DNA of 64,000 nt from Variovorax flavidus. Lineage in GTDB: Bacteria; Pseudomonadota; Gammaproteobacteria; Burkholderiales; Burkholderiaceae_C. Within the stretch, counting starts at the first letter, position 1. Every line of letters starts with the position of its first letter. Below the pieces are notes generated by a model. That model saw nothing but the letters and a program-made list of their open reading frames with translations, did no database searches and was not told the origin of the DNA. The stretch is taken from contig NZ_JASZYE010000001.1 of the NCBI RefSeq assembly GCF_030317145.1, forward strand, positions 1,550,001 to 1,614,000, in the 5' to 3' direction. The position numbers were made by a program, and so were the translations under genes. This document shows, piece by piece, positions 19,142-28,807 of the stretch.

Positions 19142-20329
19142 TCAGGTTCGGGACGGCTCGCGGACCAGCCACACGGCACTGGCCAGCAATGCCACGGCAC
19201 CGATGACCAGCGCGGCAAAGAGTCCGCCAAAGCCCTGCGCCCTGCCGCTCAATGCGGAGGACAGCACGGGGCCGGCCATCTGTCCGATGGCGAAGGCAGC
19301 GGTCATGCGGCCGAGCGCCCGCGTCGGATCTCCGACGGCAGTCGCCTTGGCCTCCTGCATGCCGGCCATGGTCGCGACCATGAAGGTTCCGCCCACCAGC
19401 AGCGCCGCCGCGAGCACGGTCAAGGCGGACAGGTGCAGTACCGGCAGCAGGCAGCCGACCGCCATCAGCACATGGCTTCCGGCCAGCACCCGGCGCCGGG
19501 AGACATGACCCAGCACTGCGCCTGCAAGCAGCGTGGACGCGGCGGCCGCTGCACCGAACACGGGCCATGCGGCGCCGAAGACGGAGGGATCGTCGACCAC
19601 CGCGCGGGCCAGCACGGGGAGAAAGGTCGCAGGCAGGATGTAGCCGAAGCCGAGGATGCCGTAGCAGAACACGAGGCTCCAGGGTACGGCGCGGGACGAA
19701 GCAGGCCGGGTCGCTGCGGATTCGCGAACGGTGGCATGTGCAGCGCCCGCATCGCGCGGCATCAGCGCTGCGACAGCGATCAGACCCGCGAGCGCGAGCG
19801 CGCCGAGTTGCAACCACAGCCTGTCGGGCTCCATGCCCGCCGCGCCCGCGCGCCAGCAGTAGAGCCCGGCCAGCGCGATGCCAACCCCGACGCCCGCATA
19901 CAGGATGCCGGCGCCGGCCGGCCGCTCCAGGCGCGCGAGCCAGCCAAGGCACCAGACACTGGTGCTCACGAGCGCCCATGCACTTGCCACGCCCGCGACA
20001 AAGCGCAGCACCAGCCAGATGGCCACCGACCCGGTCCAGCCCATCGCTGCCGTCGACACCACGATCGCGAGAAGCGACACCAGTCCGATGCGCTGAGGCG
20101 TCAGCGGAATGCGTGCCGCCGTGATCGCACCCAGCAGGTAGCCCGCGTAGTTGGCCGCCGCGAGCCAACCACCCGCGGCCACATCGGCACTGCCCGCACG
20201 GATCATCAGCGGCAGCATCGGCGTAAAGGCAAAGCGCCCGATGCCCATCGCGATGGCCAGCGCCAGCAAGCCTGCGGCGCAGACGGCGAAGAAGGAGGGG
20301 CGCGCTACGGCAATGGAAGGGTTCGACAT
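19142..20329 (-). CDS. YbfB/YjiJ-family MFS transporter
   Basis: A 395-residue inner-membrane protein with about twelve hydrophobic spans and the general MFS architecture. The N-terminal span LLALAIAMGIGRFAFTPMLPLM carries the GRFAxTP signature of the YbfB/YjiJ group, whose substrates are mostly unknown. The ATG at 20329 gives MSNPSIAVARPS. It is divergent from the LysR regulator with a 66-base gap that contains an imperfect palindrome, and is followed by the AhpD-like gene. LysR-controlled export or import of a small organic compound is the likely role. Confidence 0.88.
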   Translation of the reverse strand: MSNPSIAVARPSFFAVCAAGLLALAIAMGIGRFAFTPMLPLMIRAGSADVAAGGWLAAANYAGYLLGAITAARIPLTPQRIGLVSLLAIVVSTAAMGWTGSVAIWLVLRFVAGVASAWALVSTSVWCLGWLARLERPAGAGILYAGVGVGIALAGLYCWRAGAAGMEPDRLWLQLGALALAGLIAVAALMPRDAGAAHATVRESAATRPASSRAVPWSLVFCYGILGFGYILPATFLPVLARAVVDDPSVFGAAWPVFGAAAAASTLLAGAVLGHVSRRRVLAGSHVLMAVGCLLPVLHLSALTVLAAALLVGGTFMVATMAGMQEAKATAVGDPTRALGRMTAAFAIGQMAGPVLSSALSGRAQGFGGLFAALVIGAVALLASAVWLVREPSRT

Positions 20330-20365
20330 GGGCAGTCATTAGACGCAAAATGCCAATGCGCCACA

Positions 20366-20389
20366 AATGAATTATTCAGAACAATCATT
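20366..20389. promoter_or_regulatory. Imperfect palindrome, candidate LysR operator
   Basis: AATGA-a-TTATT, then cag, then AACAA-TCATT: the arms are reverse complements apart from one mismatch and one extra base. It lies in the 66-base gap between the divergent MFS and LysR genes, seven bases before the LysR ATG. AT-rich interrupted dyads are the usual sites for LysR proteins. Confidence 0.45.
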
Positions 20390-20395
20390 CGCTTT

Positions 20396-21259
20396 ATGAG
20401 AACTATCGATCTGGATTCCCTCGAGATCTTCCGCACCGTCGTGGCCGAGGGTGGAGTGATCCGTGCGGCGGACAAGCTCAATCGAGTGCAGTCGAATGTG
20501 ACGACGCGCATCCAGCAGTTGGAGGAGCGGCTGGGCCAGAAGCTCTTTCATCGGCAAGGCCGGAGTCTGGCGCTGGCGCCCGCCGGGCACAAGCTGCTGC
20601 CCTACGCCGACCGCCTGCTGCGTTTGGCGGACGAAGCCGAAAGCGAATTGCGCAGCGATCTTCCGCTCGGCACTTTCAGGCTCGGTTCGCTCGAGAGCAC
20701 GGCCGGCAGTCGTCTGGCGCCTGTGCTGTCGCGATTTCACAAGCTCTATCCGGGCGTGACCGTCGAGTTGGTGACAGGCACTACCGGCGCGCTGTTGAAG
20801 CGGGTGGGTGCGTTCGAGGTCGAGGCTGCATTTGTGTCCGAGCCCTTCAACGCATCGGGCCTCGAAACGATGGCGGTCTTCGAAGAAGAGCTGGTGTTGA
20901 TCACGGCGCGCAGCGTCGCCTCGGTCACCAAGCCGGACGATCTGGCCAACACCACGCTCATCGCCTTTGCCCAAGGGTGCTCGTACCGAAGACTGCTCGA
21001 GCAGTGGCTCGGCAAGGGTGGTGTCGCGCCGTCGCGCTCACTGGAGTTTTCCTCCTACCAGGCCATGATTGCATGCGTTGCCGCGGGTACCGGCTTTGCG
21101 ATCGTGCCCGTGTCGGTCCTCAAGGCGCTGCGTGCCACTGCGGACGTTCACCAGCATGCCTTGCCGGAACGCATGCGTGCCAATCGGACGCACCTCGTGT
21201 GGCAAGGAACCCCTTCGGTGGCGCTTGCCCGGCTGATCGAGATGCTGGGGAAGGCGTGA
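20396..21259 (+). CDS. LysR family transcriptional regulator
   Basis: A 287-residue regulator. The winged helix-turn-helix is at residues 4-62 (LDSLEIFRTVVAEGGVIRAA, then VQSNVTTRIQQLEERLG), followed by the two-lobed effector-binding domain. The ATG at 20396 gives MRTIDLDSLEIF. LysR proteins usually regulate the gene they diverge from and repress themselves, here the MFS transporter and its AhpD-like partner. The closest-looking group is the YhaJ/CynR-like LysR regulators, but the effector cannot be named. It is followed after 46 bases by the convergent CaiB-type gene. Confidence 0.93.
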   Translation: MRTIDLDSLEIFRTVVAEGGVIRAADKLNRVQSNVTTRIQQLEERLGQKLFHRQGRSLALAPAGHKLLPYADRLLRLADEAESELRSDLPLGTFRLGSLESTAGSRLAPVLSRFHKLYPGVTVELVTGTTGALLKRVGAFEVEAAFVSEPFNASGLETMAVFEEELVLITARSVASVTKPDDLANTTLIAFAQGCSYRRLLEQWLGKGGVAPSRSLEFSSYQAMIACVAAGTGFAIVPVSVLKALRATADVHQHALPERMRANRTHLVWQGTPSVALARLIEMLGKA

Positions 21260-21305
21260 GCCTTCTCTTGCGCATTGGGACGGCGCCCGCCGGGTGCTGC
21301 AGCTC

Positions 21306-22685
21306 CTATATCCAAACCGGCAAATGACTCCCAGGCGGCATGGAAGGCCGTGACCACACGGCAGGCGTACGCGAAAGCTGCGCGCTGTGACGCAAGCCGC
21401 AGAGTTCCCCAAACCCCGACGCCGAAGTTTCCAGATACGGCGATTTGTCGGGCCTTTCAATGCGCAGCCCCCCGGCCACCCTGCCCAGTCCTCGAAGCCA
21501 ATGACCCGTCTGAGCCAGTGACACCTGCACGTGCCAGCTACCGCCCTCGCGCTGCTGGCGCCACAGCGCTGCAGACGCGCCCATCGCGATGAGGTAGCCC
21601 GTCGCCTCGTCGAGGATCTGCATCGGCAACGGCCTTGGCTTTCCATCACCTGCCGCCTCGCCTTCCGCATGGTTGAAACCCATCGCGGTCTGCACAAGCG
21701 AATCGAAGCCGCGGCGCTCTGCCCAGGGGCCTAGGGTTCCGTAGGCCGAGAGCGAGACATAGACGATGCCCGGCCGCGCCTCTGCCGCCTGATGCGCACC
21801 AAAACCCAGCGCCGCGATGCCGCCCGGCCGGTAGCCCTGGATCAGGACATGTGCATCTCGCAGCAAGGCCGTCAACGCGTCGCGACCCGCCTCCGCTCGC
21901 AAATCGACATGCGCCGACAGCTTGCCGCGGCTGGTGTCCGCGATCGCTTCGATGTTGGGCAGGTTCGGCGAGTTGATCAGCATCACGTCGGCGCCATACG
22001 CCGCGAGCGCGCGACCACCCACAGGACCGGCGAGGATGCGCGTCAGATCCAGCACCCGCACGCCCGACAACGGTCTCGCTTCTGCAGAAAGCGGCGGCAG
22101 ACCGAGCACCGGTGCGTCGCCGATGCGCTCGATGGTGAACAGCGGCTGCGACACCAACGCCGCACCCTGCGGCGTGACGTCCCATTCGTCAAAGCGCCGC
22201 AAGGCAGTCGCCACCAGCCCCTTGGCCGCCGCCACCGACTCGAACTCCAGCGCCTTCCACGACTGCATCGCCGCTTCGGCGTCCGCCCGCTGCGCGGTTT
22301 GCGGATTCAGGCCCAGCAGCCTCAGTGCGCCGTCCCGGTGGTGAGCGAAGTTCGCATGAATCCGTACCCAACCGTCGGAAGCCTGATACACGCCGGAGAA
22401 CGCGTCCCACAACTCCGGCACCTTTCCATCCACGCTGAACCAGCCCGTGCATTCGAGCGCCGCATGCAGCATCTCGACGCTGACCTCCTGGCGCGGCGTG
22501 CCGCGTGCATGACCCAGCTCGCAGGCTGCGAGCGCCGCAGCGGCGATGGTGCTCTGTGCCGCGGTCCCCACGGCGAACGACGATGGCAGTACGGGGTCCG
22601 TACCGCCAAGTCTCGCGAAATCCAACGCTTCGGGCGGCAGGCCCGCCAGCCGCCAGATCCGGCCCAATTCCTCGGTTGCGTTCAT
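21306..22685 (-). CDS. CaiB/BaiF family (type III) CoA-transferase
   Basis: A 459-residue CoA-transferase of the formyl-CoA transferase type. The core begins at about residue 210 with RPLSGVRVLDLTRILAGPVGGR, followed by AAYGADVMLINSPNLPN. The N-terminal 200 residues form an extra domain seen in the longer, two-part members of this family. At the position of the catalytic aspartate of formyl-CoA transferase there is no convincing match that I can place by eye. GGAG about eight bases before the ATG at 22685 fixes the start. The substrate is unknown; nearby genes also encode a 3-oxoacid CoA-transferase. Confidence 0.88.
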   Translation of the reverse strand: MNATEELGRIWRLAGLPPEALDFARLGGTDPVLPSSFAVGTAAQSTIAAAALAACELGHARGTPRQEVSVEMLHAALECTGWFSVDGKVPELWDAFSGVYQASDGWVRIHANFAHHRDGALRLLGLNPQTAQRADAEAAMQSWKALEFESVAAAKGLVATALRRFDEWDVTPQGAALVSQPLFTIERIGDAPVLGLPPLSAEARPLSGVRVLDLTRILAGPVGGRALAAYGADVMLINSPNLPNIEAIADTSRGKLSAHVDLRAEAGRDALTALLRDAHVLIQGYRPGGIAALGFGAHQAAEARPGIVYVSLSAYGTLGPWAERRGFDSLVQTAMGFNHAEGEAAGDGKPRPLPMQILDEATGYLIAMGASAALWRQQREGGSWHVQVSLAQTGHWLRGLGRVAGGLRIERPDKSPYLETSASGFGELCGLRHSAQLSRTPAVWSRPSMPPGSHLPVWI

Positions 22686-22757
22686 GTGCTGCTCCAAACA
22701 AAAAAAGGCAGGGCGCGTTCACACGGCCCTGCCCTTTGCGCTATCCGGCGCGGTCCC

Positions 22758-23396
<639 letters not shown>

Positions 23397-23397
23397 C

Positions 23398-24207
23398 TCA
23401 GGCTCCTTTGCTGCTGTTCTTGATGGGGGCCGGGACTTCGCTGCCGGCAGCGGCTTGCGCGATGGCAGCCTGCGCCTCGACCTTCGCGGCCACTGCGTCG
23501 ACAGGTGCCGCAGCGCTCACCGTCCGCTTCTCGATGCGCTTCTCGGGATTGCTGTTGAGCACGATGCGGTGCACGTAGATGCCTGGCAGGTGGATGTCGT
23601 CCGGCGCCAGTTCGCCGACCTCGACGATCTTCTCGACCTCGACGATGCAGATCTTGCCGGCCATCGCCGCAGCCGGATTGAAGTTGCGCGCCGTCAAGCG
23701 GAAGCGCAGGTTGCCGGACTTGTCGGCCACGTCGGCCTTGACCAGCGCGACGTCAGGCACGAGCGAGCGCTCCATCACGTAGGTCTCGCCGTCGAATTCG
23801 CGCAGTTCCTTGCCTTCGGCGACCTGCGTGCCCACGCCGGTCTTGGTGAAGAAGGCCGGGATGCCGGCGCCACCGGCGCGCAGCTTTTCGGCCAGCGTGC
23901 CCTGCGGCGTGAATTCGAGCTGGAGTTCGCCCGCGAGGTATTGGCGCTCGAACTCCTTGTTCTCGCCCACGTAGCTCGCGATCATCTTCTTGATCTGGCG
24001 GGTTTCGAGCAGCTTGCCGAGGCCGAAGCCGTCGACACCCGCATTGTTGGAAATGCAGGTCAGGTTCTTGACGCCCGAATCGTGCAGCGCGTCGATCAGC
24101 GCCTCGGGGATGCCGCACAGGCCGAAGCCGCCGACGGCGAGCGTCTGGCCATCGGCCACGACACCCTTGAGCGCCGCGTCGGCGGAGGGGTAGATCTTGT
24201 TCGCCAT
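23398..24207 (-). CDS. 3-oxoacid CoA-transferase subunit A
   Basis: The alpha subunit of the CoA-transferase, 269 residues. The CoA-binding glycine-rich loop is [13 protein letters not shown] (about residues 26-38), followed by [14 protein letters not shown]. The C-terminal 35 residues (rich in Ala and Val after RIEKRTV) are longer than in the common ScoA proteins of about 235 residues and look like a low-complexity tail. The ATG at 24207 gives [13 protein letters not shown]. It is the first gene of the pair and faces the LuxR-type regulator across a perfect palindrome at 24248-24273. Confidence 0.93.
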   Translation of the reverse strand: MANKIYPSADAALKGVVADGQTLAVGGFGLCGIPEALIDALHDSGVKNLTCISNNAGVDGFGLGKLLETRQIKKMIASYVGENKEFERQYLAGELQLEFTPQGTLAEKLRAGGAGIPAFFTKTGVGTQVAEGKELREFDGETYVMERSLVPDVALVKADVADKSGNLRFRLTARNFNPAAAMAGKICIVEVEKIVEVGELAPDDIHLPGIYVHRIVLNSNPEKRIEKRTVSAAAPVDAVAAKVEAQAAIAQAAAGSEVPAPIKNSSKGA

Positions 24208-24247
24208 GATTCCTCGCTGGGTGATGGTTGATTCAGAGCCTGAGACG

Positions 24248-24273
24248 ATACTACGTACAGGCATACGTAGTAT
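24248..24273. promoter_or_regulatory. Perfect 10-bp palindrome, candidate LuxR-type operator
   Basis: ATACTACGTA (24248-24257) and TACGTAGTAT (24264-24273) are exact reverse complements separated by six bases. It lies in the 72-base gap between the CoA-transferase operon and the PAS-LuxR gene, and its right arm ends six bases before the LuxR ATG. The nested TACGTA cores resemble sites of FixJ/NarL-type proteins. It is probably the shared operator. Confidence 0.7.
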
Positions 24274-24279
24274 TTCGTA

Positions 24280-24867
24280 ATGGAGACACCCGACACCGAT
24301 CTGACCGCCATCGACTACCGGCTGGCTTTCGAACAGTCGCCGGTGGGCATGGTGCTGTCTCGCCATCGCATCATCGTGGATTGCAACGCGAGGCTGTGCG
24401 AGATGTTCGGTGCCACGCGCAGTGCGCTGGTCGGCCAGTCGTTCCAGGTGCTGTACCCGAGCGTCGCCGAATTCGAGCGCATCGGCAAGCGCATGGAGCC
24501 GATCCTGAACGCCAGCGGCCGCTATGCCGACAACCGCATGATGAAAAGGCTGGGCAATCTGCACGGCGCCTTCGCGGGCGAAACCTTCTGGTGCCACGTG
24601 AGCGGGCAGGCTCTCAACCGCGCCGCCCCCCACGAGGCGGGCATCTGGACCTTCGAGGATCTCGGCTCGCGCCGCTCCGTCAAGGCCGAACTCACGCCCC
24701 GCGAGCGCGAGGTGGCGGCGCAGGTCATGCAGGGGCGCACCTCCAAGGAGATCGGCAAGGCGCTCGCCATCAGCCACCGCACCGTGGAGATCCACCGCGC
24801 GCGGCTGATGCGCAAGTACGCGGCAGCGACCACCGCCGAACTGGTGCAAAAACTGATCGCCGGATAA
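24280..24867 (+). CDS. PAS domain LuxR-type transcriptional regulator
   Basis: A 195-residue regulator. An N-terminal PAS fold (about residues 12-125, with FEQSPVGMVLSRHRIIVDCN) senses a ligand or redox state, and the C-terminal LuxR helix-turn-helix (about residues 130-190, LTPREREVAAQVMQGRTSKEIGKALAISHRTVEIH) binds DNA. There is no receiver domain, so it is not a typical response regulator. The ATG at 24280 has no evident ribosome-binding site and the palindrome is directly upstream; the mRNA may be leaderless or the start may be tightly autoregulated. It likely controls the divergent CoA-transferase genes. Confidence 0.88.
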   Translation: METPDTDLTAIDYRLAFEQSPVGMVLSRHRIIVDCNARLCEMFGATRSALVGQSFQVLYPSVAEFERIGKRMEPILNASGRYADNRMMKRLGNLHGAFAGETFWCHVSGQALNRAAPHEAGIWTFEDLGSRRSVKAELTPREREVAAQVMQGRTSKEIGKALAISHRTVEIHRARLMRKYAAATTAELVQKLIAG

Positions 24868-24880
24868 ATTGCGGCGAAGC

Positions 24881-25948
24881 ATGAACCCATATCACGACCC
24901 CGGGAAGCCGCACCACCGCCCGCGCGGCTTCCAGAACAATTACACGGAGTACCAGCCGAAGAGCCTGTCGGAGCTCCTGCGGTGGCGCAGGGATGCCATC
25001 CGCAACCATCTGCCGCCCCCGCCACTGGCACCCACGCCGAGGGTGACGCCCGATCTGGGCTGGCTGCACGCCAACGCACTCGCAGGCGCACGGATGGCGC
25101 CGGCCATCACCTACGTCGGCCATGCCACGGTCATGGCCCAGATGGGCGGACTCACGTTGCTGACCGATCCGATGTTCTCCGAGCGCGCCTCGCCCGTGCG
25201 GCTCGTGGGCCCGAAGCGGCACACCCCACCCGGCATCGCCCTGGCGGACCTGCCGCACGTGGATCTGGTGCTGGTGTCGCACAACCACTACGACCATCTG
25301 GATGCGGCCTCGGTGCTGGGCCTCGATCGGCAGGCGGGCGGACCGCCGCTGTTCGTCGTGCCGCTGGGCCTCAAGCCGTGGCTGGCTTCGCGCGGCATCC
25401 GTCATGTGGTCGAACTCGACTGGTGGGACAGCCAACGCGTGCCGTCGGCACGAGGCGATATCGAAGTGACATTGGTCCCGGCACAGCACTGGTCGTCGCG
25501 CAGCCCGGGCGACGCCATGGCAACCCTTTGGGGCGGTTTCGCCGTCCTCGCACCGGATTGCCACCTGCTCTTTACCGGCGACACGGGCTACTCGCGCGAC
25601 TTCACCGATATCCGCCAGCACTTCCAGAGTCGCCAGACGCCCGAGCTTGGCGGCGGATTCGACATCGCGCTGATCCCCATCGGGGCCTACGCACCACGCT
25701 GGTTCATGAGCAAGCAGCACGTCGACGTGGAGGAAGCGCTGAAAGTCCACGGTGACGTGGGCGCCAAGCGCTCGCTCGGCATCCACTGGGGCGTCTTCAC
25801 GCTGAGCGACGAGGCCCTGGACGAACCGCCGAGAAAGCTCGCGGAACTTCGCGACGCCCGGGGCATGCCGGAGGACGAATTCTTCGTGACCGCGGTTGGC
25901 GAAACGCGAAAGCTCACGCCCCGCGTCATTGCATCGCCCGGCGCCTGA
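24881..25948 (+). CDS. MBL-fold metallo-hydrolase, NAPE-PLD/UlaG-like
   Basis: A 355-residue metal-dependent hydrolase. The zinc-binding motif HNHYDHLD begins at His134, and further ligands are in LLFTGDTGYS and LGIHWGVF. The N-terminal region with TYVGHATVMAQMGGLTLLTDPMF is typical of the group that includes bacterial relatives of N-acyl-phosphatidylethanolamine phospholipase D. Such proteins hydrolyse phospholipid-like or lactone substrates, but the true substrate here is unknown. The ATG at 24881 (MNPYHDPGK) is chosen; a TTG twelve bases upstream is possible. It follows the LuxR gene by 13 bases. Confidence 0.88.
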   Translation: MNPYHDPGKPHHRPRGFQNNYTEYQPKSLSELLRWRRDAIRNHLPPPPLAPTPRVTPDLGWLHANALAGARMAPAITYVGHATVMAQMGGLTLLTDPMFSERASPVRLVGPKRHTPPGIALADLPHVDLVLVSHNHYDHLDAASVLGLDRQAGGPPLFVVPLGLKPWLASRGIRHVVELDWWDSQRVPSARGDIEVTLVPAQHWSSRSPGDAMATLWGGFAVLAPDCHLLFTGDTGYSRDFTDIRQHFQSRQTPELGGGFDIALIPIGAYAPRWFMSKQHVDVEEALKVHGDVGAKRSLGIHWGVFTLSDEALDEPPRKLAELRDARGMPEDEFFVTAVGETRKLTPRVIASPGA

Positions 25949-26051
25949 CCCAACCGCCCCCATTGTTTCTGCGAAGCGAACACTGCAGTTCGTTTTGCCC
26001 CGATCCTGCACGTGCGATTGGCCTCAGACTCACGTCTCACAGAGGCAGCAA

Positions 26052-26237
26052 ATGAACACGACATGGAACTTCATCTTGGCCGGCGCGGTGACCCTGGCGT
26101 CCGCGGCGGGAATCGTCAGCGGTGAGGCCGCGAAGGGCGAGCTGCGCCTCGCCGAGGCGGCCACGTCATTGAGCGCGAGTCCTGAAGCGCTGGCTTGGCT
26201 GACCGGTGGCGAGACTTCAGTGGCGTCAGCCCAGTAA
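26052..26237 (+). CDS. Small exported hypothetical protein
   Basis: A 61-residue open frame starting MNTTWNFILAGAVTLASAAG, which resembles a signal peptide with cleavage after about residue 20-25. The rest is short, mildly acidic and without cysteine. AGAGGCAG about eight bases before the ATG is a moderate ribosome-binding site. It lies alone between the metallo-hydrolase and the convergent alkB gene. No family is recognisable; coding status is plausible, not proven. Confidence 0.45.
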   Translation: MNTTWNFILAGAVTLASAAGIVSGEAAKGELRLAEAATSLSASPEALAWLTGGETSVASAQ

Positions 26238-26279
26238 CGACCACCAACCAAGCGGCCCACGCACGGTTCACGGGCACGC

Positions 26280-26936
26280 TCAAGCCGCCTTACGGAAAGT
26301 GAGATTGACGCGGCAATCGCCGATGAACGGATGCAAGCCCTCCTTCAAGGGCAGCACACCATGGTGATGCAGACGCGCCGGGCCACCCCAGACGACGACA
26401 TCGCCATGAGCGAGCGGTATGCGCCGGGTCTTGTCCGTCCGCTTAGGCCCGCCGAAGAGGAACACGGCAGGTAGGCCCAACGACACCGAAACGATCGGCT
26501 GGCTGTGGTCGCGCTCGTCGCGATCCTGATGCAGCGACAGACGCGTGCCCGCTTCATAGCGATTGATGAGACAGGCGTCCGGCACGAAGCCATCGAAGCC
26601 CGCCTGCGCAGCGGCCTCGGTCGCAAGACGGGAGAACTCGGCGGGCATGCGCGGCCAGGGACGGCCCGCCTCGGGATCGATCGCGTCGTAGCGGTAGCCC
26701 GTGCGGTCCGAGACCCAGCCCAGATCGCCGCAATTGGTCATCGCGACCGACATGCGAAAGCCGCCGGGCGTGACCATGTGGCGAAGTGGCGATTGGTCGA
26801 TCACCCGCCGCACTGCATCCAGCAACGCCGCTTCGTACGACCGGGCGAACTGGCGCAGCACCATCGCGCCCGGTTCGAGCGGCTCGACCCAAGGGGTTCC
26901 CGGCTCTGTAACGGTGTCGAACAGATCTGGCGTCAT
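26280..26936 (-). CDS. alkB: Alpha-ketoglutarate-dependent DNA/RNA repair dioxygenase AlkB
   Basis: This Fe(II)/2-oxoglutarate enzyme reverses N1-methyladenine and N3-methylcytosine damage by oxidative demethylation. The 218 residues match. The iron ligands are His136 and Asp138 (LHQDRDE) and His192 (HHHGVL), with the 2-oxoglutarate-binding arginines in RVNLTFR (Arg209 and Arg215). The ATG overlaps the upstream dioxygenase gene's stop as ATGA. It is the third gene of the ada operon, so the alkylation response should induce it. Confidence 0.96.
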   Translation of the reverse strand: MTPDLFDTVTEPGTPWVEPLEPGAMVLRQFARSYEAALLDAVRRVIDQSPLRHMVTPGGFRMSVAMTNCGDLGWVSDRTGYRYDAIDPEAGRPWPRMPAEFSRLATEAAAQAGFDGFVPDACLINRYEAGTRLSLHQDRDERDHSQPIVSVSLGLPAVFLFGGPKRTDKTRRIPLAHGDVVVWGGPARLHHHGVLPLKEGLHPFIGDCRVNLTFRKAA

Positions 26937-27658
26937 GCCGCGTCGTGAAAAATGATGCCGGCCGTGTGCCGGTGACCGGACAGCACCCTGCTCACCCCGT
27001 GCCGCAGATTGACCCGGTACACGCCGCGTGTGCCCTGCACCGGTCGGTGATGCACCGCGATCACCGCCGCATCGCCCTGCCGCAGCGGCAGCACCATCGG
27101 CCGAGACTGCATGCGCGGCCGCTGCTCGGTCATCACGAACTCGCCGCCCGTGAAGTCGCGGCCCGGCTCGGACAAGAGGATCACGACCTGCAGCGGAAAG
27201 ATGTGCTCGCCGTACAGGTCCTGATGCAGGCAGTTGTAGTCTTCGGCCCGGTACTGCAGCAGCAAGGGCGTCGGCTTCGTCTGCCCTGCCGCATGGCATC
27301 GTGAGATGAAGTCGGCATGCCGGGCAGGAAAGCGCACATCGATGCCCATGACCTCGTTCCAGCGATTCGCGATCGGCGCGAGATGGGGATACACCGCCTC
27401 GCGCAAGCCCGCGACGAGATCGGGCAACGGGTACGCGAAATACTTGTACTCCCCGCGGCCGAAGCCATGCCGCTCCATCACGACGCGGCTGCGAAAAGAA
27501 GCCTCCGACGCGTACATCGCGGCGAGCATGTCGCACTCGGCCCGCGTCAGCAGGCCGGGGATCACGGCACTTCCCTGCTCATCGAGATCGTTGCTCGCCT
27601 GCGCCCAGTCGATCGCACCCACCCGCGCGACCGGTGCATTCATGTCCCGTGCATTCAT
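26933..27658 (-). CDS. 2-oxoglutarate/Fe(II) oxygenase between ada and alkB
   Basis: A 241-residue oxygenase of the prolyl-4-hydroxylase-like 2OG-Fe(II) superfamily. The metal motif is His145 and Asp147 in CLHQDLYGEH, with a distal histidine in the AVIAVHHRPVQG region and a 2OG-binding arginine nearby (YRVNLRHGVSRV). It is distinct from AlkB: it lacks AlkB's nucleotide-recognition lid and the RxxxxxR end. It overlaps both ada (upstream) and alkB (downstream) by four bases, so all three are co-translated. That suggests a role in the alkylation response; the substrate is not known to me. Confidence 0.9.
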   Translation of the reverse strand: MNARDMNAPVARVGAIDWAQASNDLDEQGSAVIPGLLTRAECDMLAAMYASEASFRSRVVMERHGFGRGEYKYFAYPLPDLVAGLREAVYPHLAPIANRWNEVMGIDVRFPARHADFISRCHAAGQTKPTPLLLQYRAEDYNCLHQDLYGEHIFPLQVVILLSEPGRDFTGGEFVMTEQRPRMQSRPMVLPLRQGDAAVIAVHHRPVQGTRGVYRVNLRHGVSRVLSGHRHTAGIIFHDAA

Positions 27659-28737
27659 GCCCGCTTCGCCTCCCGTTGCAGCAGCGCGCTCTTGCGCTCC
27701 ACCCCCCAGCGATAGCCCGACAGGCTGCCGTCGCTGCGCACCACGCGATGGCACGGGATCGCCACCGCGAGCGTATTGGCGCCGCAGGCCTGGGCCACGG
27801 CACGCATCGATTTCGGTGCGCCGATGCGCTTCGCGATGTCGCTGTAGCTGGCGGTCGTGCCGGACGGAATCTCGCGCAGGGCCTGCCACACACGCTGCTG
27901 GAAGGCGGTGCCGCGCACGTCGAGCGGAAGGTCCAGGCCCAGCCCCGGCGCCTCGACGAAGCCGACCACCTTCGCGACCAGTTCCTCGAAGCCCGCATCG
28001 CCGCCGATCAGCCGCGCCTGCGGAAACTGGTCCTGCAGATCGCGCGCCAGCGCATCGGGGTCGTCCCCGAGCGCGATCGCGCAGACACCGCGTTCGCTCT
28101 GGGCAACCAGGATGGCGCCCAGCGCGCACTCGCCGATCGCAAAGCGGATGTCGGTGTTGGCGCCGCCGGCGCGCCATGCCGTGGGCGTCATGCCCAGCAT
28201 CTCGTTCGAGCGCTCGTAGAAGCGGCCGTTGGAGTTGTAGCCGGCGTCGTAGATGGCATCCGTCACCGTATCGCTGCGCGACAGTTCCTGCCGCACCCGG
28301 CTCGCGCGGTGCGCCGCCGCATAGGCCTTGGGCGTGACGCCGGTGATCTCCTTGAAGAGCCGGTGCAGGTGCCAGGTGCTCCACCCGGCGCGCTCGGCGA
28401 GCTCTTCCAGCGTCGGTGCCTGTTCCGAACGCTCGATATAGCGGCAGAGGTCTGCAACCGCGGCTGCATGCTGTTCGGCCCGCGCCGGCTGGTCGGGCTT
28501 GCAGCGCCTGCACGGGCGAAAGCCCGCGCGTTCGGCGTCCGCGCCCGTCGCGTGGAACTCCACGTTCTCGGGCCGGGCGGAGCGCGCGCCGCAGGAGGGC
28601 CGGCAATACACGCCTGTGGTCCTGACCGAGTAGAAGAAGCGTCCGTCCGCCGCCGGGTCGCGGGCGAGCACGGAGGCCCAGCGCGGATCGGTCACCGTGG
28701 CGAGGGCCCGCATCTCGTTGGGATTGCTCATGTTCAT
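27655..28737 (-). CDS. ada: Bifunctional Ada protein: transcriptional activator and O6-methylguanine-DNA methyltransferase
   Basis: A 360-residue, full-length Ada. The N-terminal zinc domain has Cys45, Cys49 (VYCRPSC) and Cys76, Cys79 (CRRC); by analogy with the E. coli protein the first takes methyl groups from phosphotriesters and switches on DNA binding. An AraC helix-turn-helix follows (about residues 95-190). The C-terminal methyltransferase domain has the acceptor Cys329 in PCHRVV. Three ATGs lie close together (28743, 28737, 28731). I chose 28737 because AAGGA is spaced five bases before it. An Ada box (28808-28820) is upstream. First gene of the operon. Confidence 0.96.
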   Translation of the reverse strand: MNMSNPNEMRALATVTDPRWASVLARDPAADGRFFYSVRTTGVYCRPSCGARSARPENVEFHATGADAERAGFRPCRRCKPDQPARAEQHAAAVADLCRYIERSEQAPTLEELAERAGWSTWHLHRLFKEITGVTPKAYAAAHRASRVRQELSRSDTVTDAIYDAGYNSNGRFYERSNEMLGMTPTAWRAGGANTDIRFAIGECALGAILVAQSERGVCAIALGDDPDALARDLQDQFPQARLIGGDAGFEELVAKVVGFVEAPGLGLDLPLDVRGTAFQQRVWQALREIPSGTTASYSDIAKRIGAPKSMRAVAQACGANTLAVAIPCHRVVRSDGSLSGYRWGVERKSALLQREAKRA

Positions 28738-28807
28738 ATGCATCCTTGTGTTCGTTTGACCGATGCGTTCACTGTAGGGAGCGGCGGCCGGATGCGCACT
28801 CCGGCTC

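Noticed and set aside
18528..20366. A 612-residue fusion of the AhpD-like protein with an N-terminal domain
   Set aside because: The extra part lies in a different phase of the MFS gene and is low-complexity. The AhpD-like protein has its own ribosome-binding site at 19121.
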